DNA from: Lentzea aerocolonigenes | GTDB lineage: Bacteria; Actinomycetota; Actinomycetes; Mycobacteriales; Pseudonocardiaceae | Assembly: GCF_000955955.1 (NCBI RefSeq) | Contig: NZ_JYJG01000020.1 | Coordinates: 1 to 64,000 of the forward strand | Direction of reading: 5' to 3' | Length of the DNA stretch: 64,000 nt | In this document: in pieces, positions 38,224 through 47,174 of the stretch | Layout of the letters: the number at the start of each line of letters is the position of its first letter | How positions within the stretch are numbered: position 1 is the first letter of the stretch | Made by a program: the position numbers and the translations under genes | Notes under the pieces: generated by a model | Database searches by the model: none | Told to the model about the DNA's origin: nothing | Seen by the model: only the letters and a program-made list of their open reading frames with translations

Positions 38224-40149
38224 TCAGGCCACCTTCACGGGAAGCTTGTCGATGCGGATGGCCGCGGCCTTGTACTCGGCCGTGCCCGCGATCGGACAGG
38301 TCGCCTCGATGGTGATGATGTTGACGTCGATCTCGTCCGGGAAGTGGAACGTCATGAACACCAGGCCAGGCGTCAGTCCGTCGTCGATCCTGACCGGCGC
38401 CTGGATCTGGCCGCGCCTGGACGTGATCTGGACTTCCTCACCGGCCTTGACGTTGAGCTTCTCCGCGTCCTGCGGTGACAGGTCGAGCGTCTCCCCCTTG
38501 CGCAGCGGCGACTCGAAGCCGGCCGACTGCACGCCGGTGTTGTAGGAGTCGAGCCGCCGCCCGGTGGTGAGCCGGTACGGGAACTCCTCGGTCAGCTCGT
38601 CGACCGGCGGGCTGTGCAGGACCGGCGAGAACGTGGCGGGCATGCCGCGCTTGACCGGGTCCTCCTCCCACAGCCGTCCGTGCAGGAAGCTGGGTTCGAG
38701 GGAGTCCTCGCTCGGGCACGGCCACTGGATGCCGCCGAGCTCCTCAAGTCGCTGGTAGGACATACCGGTGTGCAACGGCGACAGGCTGCGCAGCTCGTCC
38801 CACACCTTCTCGCCGGTCATGTGCTGCCACGGCGCGCCGAGCCGCTCGGCGATCTGGCTCATGATCTCGATGTCGTCGCGCGCGCCCTCCGGCGGGTTCA
38901 GGGCTTTGCGGACGCGCTGGACCCGGCGCTCGCTGTTCGTGAACGTGCCGTCGGTCTCGCACCAGGCCGCCGCGGCAGGCAGGACGACGTGCGCCATCTG
39001 CGCGGTCTTGGTGAGGAAGATGTCCTGCACGACGATGTGGTCCAAGTTGGACAGTCGCTTGATCGTGTGCTCGCAGTCCGCCTCGGACTGCACGGGGTTC
39101 TCGCCGATGATGTAGACGGTGGTCATGTCACCGCGTTCCATCGCCTCGAGCATCTGGGTGAGGTTCCAGCCCTTCCTGGCCTGGATGTTCGAGCCCCACG
39201 CGGCGTTGAACTTGGCCGTGACGTCCGGGTCCGTGATGTCCTGGAAGCCGGGCATGCGGTCGGGAATCGCCCCCATGTCGCCGCCGCCCTGCACGTTGTT
39301 CTGCCCGCGCAACGGGTTCAGCCCCGCGCCGTACCGCCCGACCTGCCCGGTGAGCAGCGCCAGGTTGATGAGGCTGAGCACGTTGTCCGTGCCGTTGTGG
39401 TGCTCGGTGATGCCGAGCGTCCAGCTGAGCTGCCCCCGGTCGGCCTTGGCGTAGGCGTGCGCGAGCTCGCGGATGAGCTCGGCGGGCACACCGGTCTCCA
39501 ACTCGGCGACGGGAAGCGTCCACGGCTCGACAGCCTTGACGAACTCCTCGAACCCCTCAGTCGCCCGCTCGATGAAGCTCCTGTTGATGAGGTTCGAGGC
39601 GATGATCTCGCGCGCGATGGCGTGGGCCAGCGGGATGTCCGTGCCGACGTTGAGCCGCAACCACTTGTGCGCCCACCTGCCCGTGCTGGTGAGCCGCGGA
39701 TCGACCACGTACAGCTTCGCGCCCTTGTTGACCGCCTTGAGCACGTGCTGGAAGAAGATGGGGTGCGCCTCACGCGCGTTGGACCCCCACAGAACGATGA
39801 GGTCGGCGTCCTCGATCTCCTGGTAGGAGGAGGTACCGCCACCACTGCCGAAGACCTTCGCGAGCCCCGCCACGCTGGGCGCATGACACGTGCGGTTGCA
39901 CGAGTCGACGTTGTTCGTGCCGATGACCGCCCGCGTGAACTTCTGCGCCATGTAGTTCATCTCGTTGGTGGCCCTGGCACAGGAGAACATCCCGAACGCG
40001 TCCGGCCCGTTCTTGGCCACGTTCCTGCGGAACCCCTCTGCCGCACGATCGAGCGCTTCGTCCCAGGTGGCAGGGCGCAGGATGCCTGCGTCGCGCACCA
40101 GCGGCTGGGTGAGCCGCACGTAGGGCTCGGTCTTCTTCCGCCTGCTCAT
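38224..40149 (-). CDS. Formate dehydrogenase alpha, molybdopterin catalytic half (split FdsA)
   Basis: A 641-residue bis-MGD oxidoreductase that should oxidise formate to CO2. It lacks the usual N-terminal [4Fe-4S] domain, which is encoded at the end of the operon. The active-site segment is CNRTCHAPSVAGL, with Cys88 where E. coli FdhF has selenocysteine, followed by His89. Further landmarks are LRGQNNVQGGGDMG and VLPAAAAWCETDGTFTNSERRVQ, and a C-terminal MGD-binding cap beginning YRLTTGRRLDSYNTG. The ATG is preceded by AGGAGGT. A GntR-type palindrome lies 19 bases upstream, so the operon is probably induced by oxalate or a derived metabolite (inference). Confidence 0.92.
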   Translation of the reverse strand: MSRRKKTEPYVRLTQPLVRDAGILRPATWDEALDRAAEGFRRNVAKNGPDAFGMFSCARATNEMNYMAQKFTRAVIGTNNVDSCNRTCHAPSVAGLAKVFGSGGGTSSYQEIEDADLIVLWGSNAREAHPIFFQHVLKAVNKGAKLYVVDPRLTSTGRWAHKWLRLNVGTDIPLAHAIAREIIASNLINRSFIERATEGFEEFVKAVEPWTLPVAELETGVPAELIRELAHAYAKADRGQLSWTLGITEHHNGTDNVLSLINLALLTGQVGRYGAGLNPLRGQNNVQGGGDMGAIPDRMPGFQDITDPDVTAKFNAAWGSNIQARKGWNLTQMLEAMERGDMTTVYIIGENPVQSEADCEHTIKRLSNLDHIVVQDIFLTKTAQMAHVVLPAAAAWCETDGTFTNSERRVQRVRKALNPPEGARDDIEIMSQIAERLGAPWQHMTGEKVWDELRSLSPLHTGMSYQRLEELGGIQWPCPSEDSLEPSFLHGRLWEEDPVKRGMPATFSPVLHSPPVDELTEEFPYRLTTGRRLDSYNTGVQSAGFESPLRKGETLDLSPQDAEKLNVKAGEEVQITSRRGQIQAPVRIDDGLTPGLVFMTFHFPDEIDVNIITIEATCPIAGTAEYKAAAIRIDKLPVKVA

Positions 40150-40167
40150 CACGACACCTCCTAGCGT

Positions 40168-40180
40168 CCATACTGTATGC
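40168..40180 (-). promoter_or_regulatory. GCATAC-type palindrome upstream of the fdh operon
   Basis: On the minus strand this is GCATAC-A-GTATGG, the compact form of a palindrome repeated across the region. A further GCATAC half-site (complement of 40189-40194) lies 8 bp upstream in direct orientation. It is inferred to bind the GntR regulator encoded at 47175-47894. Confidence 0.65.
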
Positions 40181-40240
40181 AATCTTCGGTATGCGCTAGC
40201 CCCAGTTCGCGGTTTCTTGGAGTGGAGGTGCCCGGTAGCT

Positions 40241-42334
40241 TCAGAGCAGCTGTCGCCGTGCCGCGGTGAGCCCGACGACCACCAGCACCGGCACGATGAT
40301 CAGAAAGCTCGGGGTCGCGAACCCGAACGGCATCGCGGAGATCACGACCAGGAGCACGGCCCACACCGCCACCATGCTTCCGGCCAGGTGCGCTGGTCGT
40401 GCCCGCGCCGCGAGCCACGGTACGACCGGAGCCCCCAGCGCCGCTCCGCACGAACCCGCGATCCAGACGAGGTCATCCGCGGTGAGCAGGAACGCCCTCC
40501 ACGCCAGCACGGCCGACACCGCCAGCCCGCACAGGATGAGCACCACCGCGTGCCACGGCGGCGTGGGCGCGGCGAACGACGCGTCGGGCACACGGCGCAC
40601 GATCTTCACGGCCGCGAATGCGGACCCGATCAGCAACAACATTCCGACGGCGCCCATGTAGTACGCCACGCCGTACGGCGCGAAACTTTCGGAGTAGATC
40701 GGTTCGAACAACAGCAGTGCCAGTCCGGCCAACGCGAGTGATCCCGCTGCCACGAGCACTCCGGCGCCCGCTGTGCGAGCGCGCGGCCGCAGCAGAGCGA
40801 GGCCCCCGACGACTGCGGCCAGTCCGAGCGACACGAAGTAGGCCCAGAGCGTCGGGCGGTTGACCAGCATCGCGTCGTCGTAGCGGTAGTCGCTCGGCAC
40901 CGCCAGCAGCAACAGGACAGCGGCTCCCAGCACTGCCGCCGCGCAGCGGGGCACGAGCGCGTCGGTGTCCGGGCGGGGCTGCTTCGGCGATTCCTCGACG
41001 GGCCTGCGTTGCCCGGCCTGCTCCGACTGCCCTGCCGGCATCGCCGGACCCGCGGGCATCGGAGGCCCCGGCACGACCGGGCGACTCACGGTCGCCTGCC
41101 GCGCCACTGGAGGTGTGTCGACGGGCTTCGCGGCCTCGGACAGCACGGAGACGACCGCGCTCCCCGTCGGCCCGCTGATCTCGATCCGTCCCTCCGACTC
41201 GGGGGCCGCCTGCTGCAGCGACACCTGGATCTCGTCCTCGACCAGCGCGACCCGGATCCACGGCTCCGACGCCGTCACCGTCACCGCCCGCGCCAGAGGT
41301 GGACCGCCCAGCACCACCACGTGCGAGCCAGGCGTGGAGAAACGCAGCACCGACACGCTCGGTTGGATCATCGCGTCGCTCAACGCGGCGGCCGCCGCCC
41401 CGGCCACACTGCTGATGTCCGTGCTGGCCATCCGCGTCAACGCCAGATGCGCTCCGGCCGCGACCTCGAGGTTGCCGCTCGACAACCGCGACCGCAGCTC
41501 CGCCACCGCGCCCAGCCGCGTGAACATGTTCGAGTCCGCCACCGCCGCCGCCAGATCGGCCGGCATCGCGGCGGGCTTGATCCTCCGCCGCCCGGAGCGC
41601 GCCAGGTACAACTCGCCCTGCATCTCGATGTCCCGCGACGGCGTCTGGTTCGGGTTCTCCTGCCGCACCCGCTCGAACACGTAGTCGTACAGCTCGTTCA
41701 ACGAGATCAAGCCGTCCTCGTCCCGGTCGGCCTCGCCCGTCGACAACCCCCGCACCAGCGCCGAGGTGAACACCGACGGCTCCGGAGCGTGGTCCTCGGC
41801 GAGGTGGTCGCCCTCGAAGGCGTACTCCATCGCGTTCGACGCCGTGATCACCGCCCGGCCCCGGCCACCGGACAGCGTGGACAGGACGCCCACGTCACCG
41901 GCCGCCCGCACCGCCACACCCTCGCTGAACGCCCCGCCGTAACAGCAGTCCAGCAGCAGCACGATGCTGCGTGACCGGCTCTGCCGCATGCATCGCCGCA
42001 CGAAGTCCGCGGGCACCGCCGTCGAGCCGAGGCGGTTCGGCCGGGTGTTGCGCGCGGCGAAGAACAACTCGCCCGACTCGCTCTTCACCCCGTGGCACGA
42101 GAAGTGCAGCAGCAGCACGTCGTCCGGCTCGCCTTCGAGGAACAGGTCCTCCACCCGTTCCTGCACGACGCTCGCCGTCTCGTCGCGCACCACCTCCACC
42201 GAGAACTCGCTGACCTGGCGATCACCCAGCACCTCGGCCAGCGCCTCGGCATCGGCCGCCGGGGAGCGCAGGCGGCTCAACCCCTCGTGGTCGTAGGTGG
42301 AGTTGGCGATGATCAGCGCCCGCCGCCTGCCCAT
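40241..42334 (-). CDS. Membrane-anchored caspase-like (peptidase C14) protein
   Basis: A 697-residue protein with an N-terminal caspase/metacaspase-like domain (about 1-250). The dyad is visible as HFSCHG (His81) and LLLDCCYGG (Cys131), and the domain opens with ALIIANSTYDH. A middle region (about 260-450) contains helical and beta-rich segments and a Pro/Met-rich linker, and the C-terminal 230 residues hold about seven hydrophobic helices. Its ATG overlaps the stop of the EACC1-type gene by one base, so the two are a unit. By family, such proteases are predicted cell-suicide or conflict-system effectors; the trigger is unknown. Confidence 0.85.
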   Translation of the reverse strand: MGRRRALIIANSTYDHEGLSRLRSPAADAEALAEVLGDRQVSEFSVEVVRDETASVVQERVEDLFLEGEPDDVLLLHFSCHGVKSESGELFFAARNTRPNRLGSTAVPADFVRRCMRQSRSRSIVLLLDCCYGGAFSEGVAVRAAGDVGVLSTLSGGRGRAVITASNAMEYAFEGDHLAEDHAPEPSVFTSALVRGLSTGEADRDEDGLISLNELYDYVFERVRQENPNQTPSRDIEMQGELYLARSGRRRIKPAAMPADLAAAVADSNMFTRLGAVAELRSRLSSGNLEVAAGAHLALTRMASTDISSVAGAAAAALSDAMIQPSVSVLRFSTPGSHVVVLGGPPLARAVTVTASEPWIRVALVEDEIQVSLQQAAPESEGRIEISGPTGSAVVSVLSEAAKPVDTPPVARQATVSRPVVPGPPMPAGPAMPAGQSEQAGQRRPVEESPKQPRPDTDALVPRCAAAVLGAAVLLLLAVPSDYRYDDAMLVNRPTLWAYFVSLGLAAVVGGLALLRPRARTAGAGVLVAAGSLALAGLALLLFEPIYSESFAPYGVAYYMGAVGMLLLIGSAFAAVKIVRRVPDASFAAPTPPWHAVVLILCGLAVSAVLAWRAFLLTADDLVWIAGSCGAALGAPVVPWLAARARPAHLAGSMVAVWAVLLVVISAMPFGFATPSFLIIVPVLVVVGLTAARRQLL

Positions 42335-42702
42335 CAGGTGTGCCTGCCGACGAACAGCGCGACCAGCTTGTCCTGCTCCTCACTCGACGCGTCGGCCAGC
42401 TCCAGGACGTCACCGTCGATCTCCACCCGCACCGCGCGCTGCACCGGAGTGCCCCGCTGCAGCCAGCTTCGGATCGCGGTCACGATCGTCTGCAGCGCCG
42501 TCGTGGACTGCCCGAGCGTCACCAGCAGACCGCCCACCGTCGCCACGTCCAGCGCACGGGAACCTTCCGGCGGCGGACCCGTGCGGAGCGCGGTCACCTC
42601 GCGGACGTCCAGTTGCAGCAGATCCTGACGCAGGTAACCCGTCACCTGGTCGAGGCGTTCGGCGTCCGCCCCGCGCTCGGCGAGGTGCACTCGAAGGTTC
42701 AT
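42334..42702 (-). CDS. EACC1-like effector-associated constant component
   Basis: A 122-residue protein matching my recollection of EACC1 (effector-associated constant component 1) of predicted ternary conflict systems: an N-terminal DLLQLDVREVTALRTGPPPE, a central hydrophobic LDVATVGGLLVTLGQSTTAL, then QTIVTAIRSWLQR and a C-terminal VRVEIDGDVLELADASSEEQ ending in LVALFVGRHT. It is encoded immediately upstream of, and overlapping, the caspase gene, the arrangement expected for this family. It probably links a sensor module to the protease. No catalytic residues are evident. Assignment rests on pattern and context only. Confidence 0.65.
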   Translation of the reverse strand: MNLRVHLAERGADAERLDQVTGYLRQDLLQLDVREVTALRTGPPPEGSRALDVATVGGLLVTLGQSTTALQTIVTAIRSWLQRGTPVQRAVRVEIDGDVLELADASSEEQDKLVALFVGRHT

Positions 42703-42789
42703 GGCGCCTCCTCACCTCGATTTCGCCTGGCGAGGCGCCGCCGTTAGCAGGCAGCTCCCCAATCGTGACTCCCCACGGCGCCCTCTGCC

Positions 42790-43851
42790 TCAGTACCTCG
42801 TTCCCGAGGCGAACATCGGCAGCATCGTCGAGGGGCGGCCGTCCACGGTGGCGCCGGCGAACTGCAGGTGCGGGGCCAGTTCGCGGTTGTTCTCGGCCGG
42901 GAAGTTCAGATGAGGTGCGGACACCTCGTCGAGCCTGGCCCGATGGGCGTCGGTGAGGGTCGTGGAGAGAGCGCCGAGGTTCGTTTCGAACTGGTCGTGG
43001 CGGCGGGCTCCGATCACGATCGAGGTGACGCCGGGACGTTCGCGCAGCCACGCCAGCGCGACCTGGGACGCGGGCACGCCGATCTCCTCTGCGATGGCGT
43101 GGACGGCGTCGATCACCACGAACTCCGCTGCGGAAGGCACCCGGCCACGACCCGAGACCGGGACGCCGCCCGAGGTGTACTTGCCGGACAGGAAACCGCC
43201 ACGCAGCGGTGACCAGGGCATGACGCCCATGCCCATCGCCCGCGCCATCGGGATGAGCTCGCCCTCCGGGGTGCGTTCGAGCAGCGAGTGCTCCAGCTGC
43301 AGGGCGATGATCGGCGACCACCCGTGCCACTGGGCCAACGTCGCCGCATGAGCCGTCGCCCAGGCCGGGACGTCGGAGAAGCCGATGTACCGGACCTTGC
43401 CCGCGCGGACCAGGTCGTCCAGAGCTCGCATGGTCTCCTCGACCGGAGTGGCCGGGTCGAAGTTGTGCAACCAGTAGAGGTCGATGTAGTCGGTTTGCAG
43501 GCGGCGCAACGAGTCTTCGAGCTGGTGCACGAGAGCCTTGCGGCCGGGACCGCCACCGTTCGGGTCGCCCGCGTGGAGGTTGCCGAAGAACTTCGTGGCG
43601 AGCACCAAGCGGTCGCGCAGGGAAGAGCCGGCCAGGAAATCGCCGATGATCTTCTCGGAATGGCCGTTGGTGTAGAGGTTGGCGGTGTCGATCGAGTTGC
43701 CGCCTTGGTCCACATAGGACGCGAGGATCTTCGCGGACTCCTCGGGCGAGCTCCCCCAGCCGTGGTCCTCGCCGAAGGTCATGGTGCCGAGCGTGAACGG
43801 GCTGACGCGCAGGCCTGAGCGGCCGAGGGTGATGTACGAATCAAGCGACAT
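42790..43851 (-). CDS. Aldo/keto reductase family oxidoreductase
   Basis: A 353-residue NADPH-dependent TIM-barrel reductase. Catalytic residues fall in the standard places: Asp and Tyr in SIDTANLYTNGHSE, Lys in VLATKFFG, and His in LYWLHNFDP; the C-terminal SIVIGARRHDQFETNLGAL binds the cofactor phosphate. It resembles general-stress YajO/Tas-like enzymes, so the substrate is open. It is divergent from an AraC regulator across a 111-base gap, which suggests the regulator controls it. Confidence 0.9.
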   Translation of the reverse strand: MSLDSYITLGRSGLRVSPFTLGTMTFGEDHGWGSSPEESAKILASYVDQGGNSIDTANLYTNGHSEKIIGDFLAGSSLRDRLVLATKFFGNLHAGDPNGGGPGRKALVHQLEDSLRRLQTDYIDLYWLHNFDPATPVEETMRALDDLVRAGKVRYIGFSDVPAWATAHAATLAQWHGWSPIIALQLEHSLLERTPEGELIPMARAMGMGVMPWSPLRGGFLSGKYTSGGVPVSGRGRVPSAAEFVVIDAVHAIAEEIGVPASQVALAWLRERPGVTSIVIGARRHDQFETNLGALSTTLTDAHRARLDEVSAPHLNFPAENNRELAPHLQFAGATVDGRPSTMLPMFASGTRY

Positions 43852-43962
43852 GCCTCAATTCAAGGCCTCAACAGCATGATCGCCTAGACCGATGGGCGCG
43901 AGACGTTGCACGATCCGCTCATTTTCGCTCAGATCGCCACACGACCGTGCAAGACTGGCCGC

Positions 43963-44853
43963 ATGACGCACCTGGAGGAGCTCCGCCGCGGGATCATCCG
44001 GCACGCCGGAACCCACGGGCGTCCACTGTGGAACGAAGGCGTGCTGGTGTTCGCGGGCGACCGGGTCACCGAGCCGATGGGCACGGTCACCGAGCCGGTG
44101 CTGACGCTCGTGGCCCAGGGGTCGAAGCGCACGATGCTCGGCGACCACGTCTTCGACCACGGGCCCGGCAAGATCGCGGTGGTGACGGTCGACCTGCCGC
44201 TGACCGGTCACATCACCGAGGCGAGCCCCTCCAAGCCGTTCCTCGCGCTAGGCCTCAAGCTGGAACCAGCCACGATCGCCCAGCTGCTGGTGGAAGGCGG
44301 ACCGGCGCCGGTCAAGCCGCACGACGGCCCCGGCATGGCGCTCTCCACCGCCGACGACAAGCTGCTCGACGCCCTCGTCCGGTTGCTCAGACTGCTCGAC
44401 GAGCCGCGTGACCTGCGGGTGCTGGGGCCGTCCGTGCGTCGCGAGATCCACTGGCGGCTGCTCAACAGCCCGCAGGCCGCGCTGATGCGGCAGGCGGGCA
44501 CCGCCGGCAGCCGCCTGGCCCTGGTCGCGGCGGCCATCGCGTGGATCAAGCAACGGTTCGACCAGGTGATCCGCATCGACGACCTTGCCGCCGACATCGG
44601 CACGAGCGTGTCGACGCTCAACCGGCACTTCCGCACGGTCACGGCGATGAGCCCGCTGCAGTACCAGAAGCAGATCCGCCTGCAACGAGCCCGCGCCGCG
44701 CTCGTGACCGCACCGCACGACGTCGCCTCGGCCGGTTACGCCGTCGGGTACGACAACCCGTCGCAGTTCAGCCGCGAGTACCGGCGCATGTTCGGCGCGC
44801 CGCCAGGACAGGACGCCCTCCGGTTGCAGAGCGCGTCCATCGTGCAGGAGTGA
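43963..44853 (+). CDS. AraC-family transcriptional regulator
   Basis: A 296-residue regulator with an N-terminal AraC_N (type 2) cupin-like domain (VLTLVAQGSKRTMLGDHVFD near residue 45) and a C-terminal double helix-turn-helix: IDDLAADIGTSVSTLNRHFR and then SAGYAVGYDNPSQFSREYRR. The ATG at 43963 is preferred to an in-frame upstream ATG because the family begins with HLEELRRGIIRH. It is divergently paired with the aldo/keto reductase, the usual layout for regulators of this subgroup. Confidence 0.9.
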   Translation: MTHLEELRRGIIRHAGTHGRPLWNEGVLVFAGDRVTEPMGTVTEPVLTLVAQGSKRTMLGDHVFDHGPGKIAVVTVDLPLTGHITEASPSKPFLALGLKLEPATIAQLLVEGGPAPVKPHDGPGMALSTADDKLLDALVRLLRLLDEPRDLRVLGPSVRREIHWRLLNSPQAALMRQAGTAGSRLALVAAAIAWIKQRFDQVIRIDDLAADIGTSVSTLNRHFRTVTAMSPLQYQKQIRLQRARAALVTAPHDVASAGYAVGYDNPSQFSREYRRMFGAPPGQDALRLQSASIVQE

Positions 44854-45486
44854 TCAGACCTTGACCAGCGGCTCGGCGAAGATCGGCAGCGCGGCGGAGA
44901 GCTGCAGCGACGCGGATTCCGCTGACTCGGCGTTGACCACCACGAACGCGAACGCGTTGCCCCGCGAGAACGCCGCTTTGCACGACCACGGAACAGCGCC
45001 GGGGTCGTTCGCCCCGCAGTACGCGAACAGCTCCTCGACCCCGTCCGGCCTGGCCACCGCGACCTCGGCGCCCGGCGCACACGCCTGAGCCTTCTCCCGC
45101 ACCATCGACACCAGCGCCTTCGCCGGCAGCTCGGACGTGACGTGGACCCGTTCGAACAGGTTCACCCCACCGGACCAGGTGCGGGTCCGCGCGACCGACG
45201 TGCCGCGGCCGACGCGCAGCAACGCACCGCAGACCTCGCCGATGCCGTCGCCTTCCACCGGCGCCTCCGGCCCCAGACCGGACGCGTTCACAGGCCCGGC
45301 CCCGAGAGTCTCGAACGCCATGTGCGACGGGATCGCGGCCTTGGCCCGCTCGTCCAGGGCCTCCAGCGAGGACCGGGGTGAGAGGCTCGTGGTGGTCGTG
45401 GCCGGAGCCGGTACCGTGATCGGAGACGTGCTGGTGCAAGCCGACGTCAACGCGACCACGGCCACGGCGCAAATCCTCGTGAACAA
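44854..45486 (-). CDS. Putative lipoprotein, DUF3558-like in layout
   Basis: A 210-residue exported protein. The N-terminus (MFTRICAVAVVALTSACTST) has a signal peptide with a lipobox-like LTSAC (Cys17), then a Thr/Pro-rich linker and a soluble domain with four cysteines (EVCGAL, QACAPG, AYCGAN, WSCKAA) that could form two disulfides. Layout and size are like DUF3558 lipoproteins of actinomycetes, though I am not sure of the family. The start is TTG, supported by a GGGGGGA stretch 6-7 bases upstream. Function unknown. Confidence 0.7.
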   Translation of the reverse strand: MFTRICAVAVVALTSACTSTSPITVPAPATTTTSLSPRSSLEALDERAKAAIPSHMAFETLGAGPVNASGLGPEAPVEGDGIGEVCGALLRVGRGTSVARTRTWSGGVNLFERVHVTSELPAKALVSMVREKAQACAPGAEVAVARPDGVEELFAYCGANDPGAVPWSCKAAFSRGNAFAFVVVNAESAESASLQLSAALPIFAEPLVKV

Positions 45487-45529
45487 GCTGGTTCCCCCCA
45501 GAACGTCAGTCTGGGGACATTGAACCAGG

Positions 45530-46085
45530 TCAGCCTCGCACGGCGTACGAGTGGGCCCCGGTGCCGGCGAGCTTGCCCCCGTCGACGATCAGGTACTCGT
45601 CGCGGATCGGCGTGCCCGCGAAGAACGACTCCAGGATCTCCCGCGTCCCCGCCGCGTACCGGGCCTGCGCCGACAGCGAGCTGCCCGAGATGTGCGGGGT
45701 CATGCCGTGATGAGGCATCGTGCGCCACGGGTGGTCCGACGGCGCGGGCTGCGGGAACCAGACGTCGCCCGCGTACCCGGCAAGACGACCGCTCTGCAAC
45801 GCCCGCACCACCGCGTCCCGGTCCGCGATCCGGGCGCGAGCCGTGTTGATCAGGTACGCGCCGCGCTTCATCGTCGCGATCAGCTCGTCGTCGAACAGGC
45901 CCTCGGTCTCGGGGTGCAGCGGCGCGTTGATCGTCACGACGTCGCAGTGCGGCACCATGTCCGCGGCCGACGCGTGAAACGTCAGCCCGAGCTTCTCCTC
46001 GATCTCCGACGGCAAGCGGTGCCGATCGGTGTAGTGCAGGTGCATGTCGAACGGCGCCAAGCGCTTCAGCTGTCGCAGCAGCAAC
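45530..46085 (-). pseudogene. C-terminal relic of NAD-dependent formate dehydrogenase
   Basis: From about 46084 downward the frame encodes a clear C-terminal part of NAD+-dependent formate dehydrogenase (D-2-hydroxyacid dehydrogenase superfamily): PFDMHLHYTDRHRLP, GAYLINTARARIADRDAVVRAL, GYAGDVWFPQPAPSDHPW, MPHHGMTPHISGSSLSAQ and DEYLIVDGGKLAGTGAHSY. Intact enzymes are about 390-400 residues; only the last 185 remain, and the substrate domain and the GxGxxG NAD loop are missing. The similarity begins right at the stop codon of the reductase gene, which indicates a deletion junction. No plausible start or ribosome site is present. Confidence 0.85.
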
Positions 46086-47063
46086 TCAGGACACCAGCGA
46101 CGTGCGTGACAGGAGGTCGATCGCCGCGTACACGTGCCGCAACGTCGGCGCGGGCACACGGGTCAGCGAGGCGATCTCCACCACGGCGGCGATGATCGCG
46201 TCGATCTCGAGTCGTTTGCCGGCCTCCAGGTCCTGCAGCATCGAGGTCTTGTGGTGCCCGACCCGCCGGGCTCCGTCGATGCGCTTGTCGATCGAGATCT
46301 GCGGGTCGCAACCGGCAGCCCGCGCGATCGTCAGCGTCTCGGCCATCATCTGCGCCACGAGATCGCGGCTGTCCGAGTGGTCGCAGATCTCCACCATCGT
46401 CGCGCGGGTCAGGGCGCTCAACGGGTTGAACGCCACGTTGCCCATCAGCTTGATCCAGATGTCCTCGCGGACGTCCTTCTCCACCGGGCACTTCAGCCCG
46501 CCCGCGATCATCGCCTCGCTCAGCGCCACGCAACGCGGCGAGATCGAACGGTCCGGCTCCCCGATCGAGAACCGCGTGCCCTCCAGGTGACGGATCACCC
46601 CTGGCGACTCGATCTCGGTCGAGCAGTAGACGACACACCCGATCGCCCGCTCCATCGGCAGCACCGCGGACACCGAACCACCGGGGTCGACGGCCTCGAT
46701 CCGCTGCCCTTCCAGGGGATGCCCGGTCATGCCGTGGAAGTACCACCACGGAATCCCGTTCTGAGCAGCGATGACAGCCGTGTCCTGCCCCATCAGGGGC
46801 GCCAGCAGATCGCCTGACGACGCGTACGAGTACGCCTTCAGACCGAGGAAAACGTAGTCGACCTCTCCCACCTCAGCGGGATCGTCAGTCGCATGAGGAT
46901 GCGCGGTGAAGTCACCACGCGGACTCAGCACCCGCACGCCGTGCTCCCGCATCGCGGCGAGATGGGCTCCACGTGCGATCAGGTGGACCTCCACGCCCGC
47001 ACGATGCAATGCCGCACCGACGTAGGCACCGATCGCTCCGGCTCCGAGAACAGCGATCTTCAT
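46086..47063 (-). CDS. Ketopantoate-reductase-family enzyme, candidate oxalyl-CoA reductase (PanE2-like)
   Basis: A 325-residue NADP-dependent reductase of the ApbA/PanE family. The N-terminus carries the Rossmann loop GAGAIGAYVG, then AAQNGIPWWYFHG, and the C-terminal domain has DIWIKLMGNVAFNPLSALTR with the catalytic-type lysine. In Methylobacterium extorquens AM1 a PanE paralog (PanE2) reduces oxalyl-CoA to glyoxylate, and this gene lies in an oxalate-type locus under the same palindrome as fdh, so oxalyl-CoA reductase is favoured over pantothenate synthesis. That is inference from context. It is divergent from the GntR gene. Confidence 0.8.
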   Translation of the reverse strand: MKIAVLGAGAIGAYVGAALHRAGVEVHLIARGAHLAAMREHGVRVLSPRGDFTAHPHATDDPAEVGEVDYVFLGLKAYSYASSGDLLAPLMGQDTAVIAAQNGIPWWYFHGMTGHPLEGQRIEAVDPGGSVSAVLPMERAIGCVVYCSTEIESPGVIRHLEGTRFSIGEPDRSISPRCVALSEAMIAGGLKCPVEKDVREDIWIKLMGNVAFNPLSALTRATMVEICDHSDSRDLVAQMMAETLTIARAAGCDPQISIDKRIDGARRVGHHKTSMLQDLEAGKRLEIDAIIAAVVEIASLTRVPAPTLRHVYAAIDLLSRTSLVS

Positions 47064-47099
47064 GTCACGCCCCGCTCCGCCAGCCAAGTTGGCAAGATT

Positions 47100-47112
47100 G
47101 CATACAGTATAC
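47100..47112 (-). promoter_or_regulatory. GCATAC-type palindrome in the reductase promoter
   Basis: GCATAC-A-GTATAC, preceded by ATT on the + strand, is a 13-bp near-palindrome 37 bp upstream of the ketopantoate-reductase-like start and 63 bp from the GntR start. It is the compact form of the repeated motif. Confidence 0.65.
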
Positions 47113-47146
47113 GGACAACATGACCAAAGCTCTAGAAGTGCTTTTT

Positions 47147-47166
47147 GCATACCAAAAGCTGTATTC
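47147..47166 (+). promoter_or_regulatory. GCATAC-N8-GTATTC operator at the GntR start
   Basis: GCATAC (47147-47152) and GTATTC (47161-47166) are separated by 8 bp, the same geometry as the perfect copy at 47970-47989. It ends 8 bp before the GntR ATG and probably serves autoregulation. Confidence 0.55.
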
Positions 47167-47174
47167 TGTCTGAC

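Noticed and set aside
46086..47063. Annotation as housekeeping 2-dehydropantoate 2-reductase (panE).
   Set aside because: Not excluded by sequence, but promoter palindrome and oxalate neighbours make a specialised paralog more likely, so no symbol was given.
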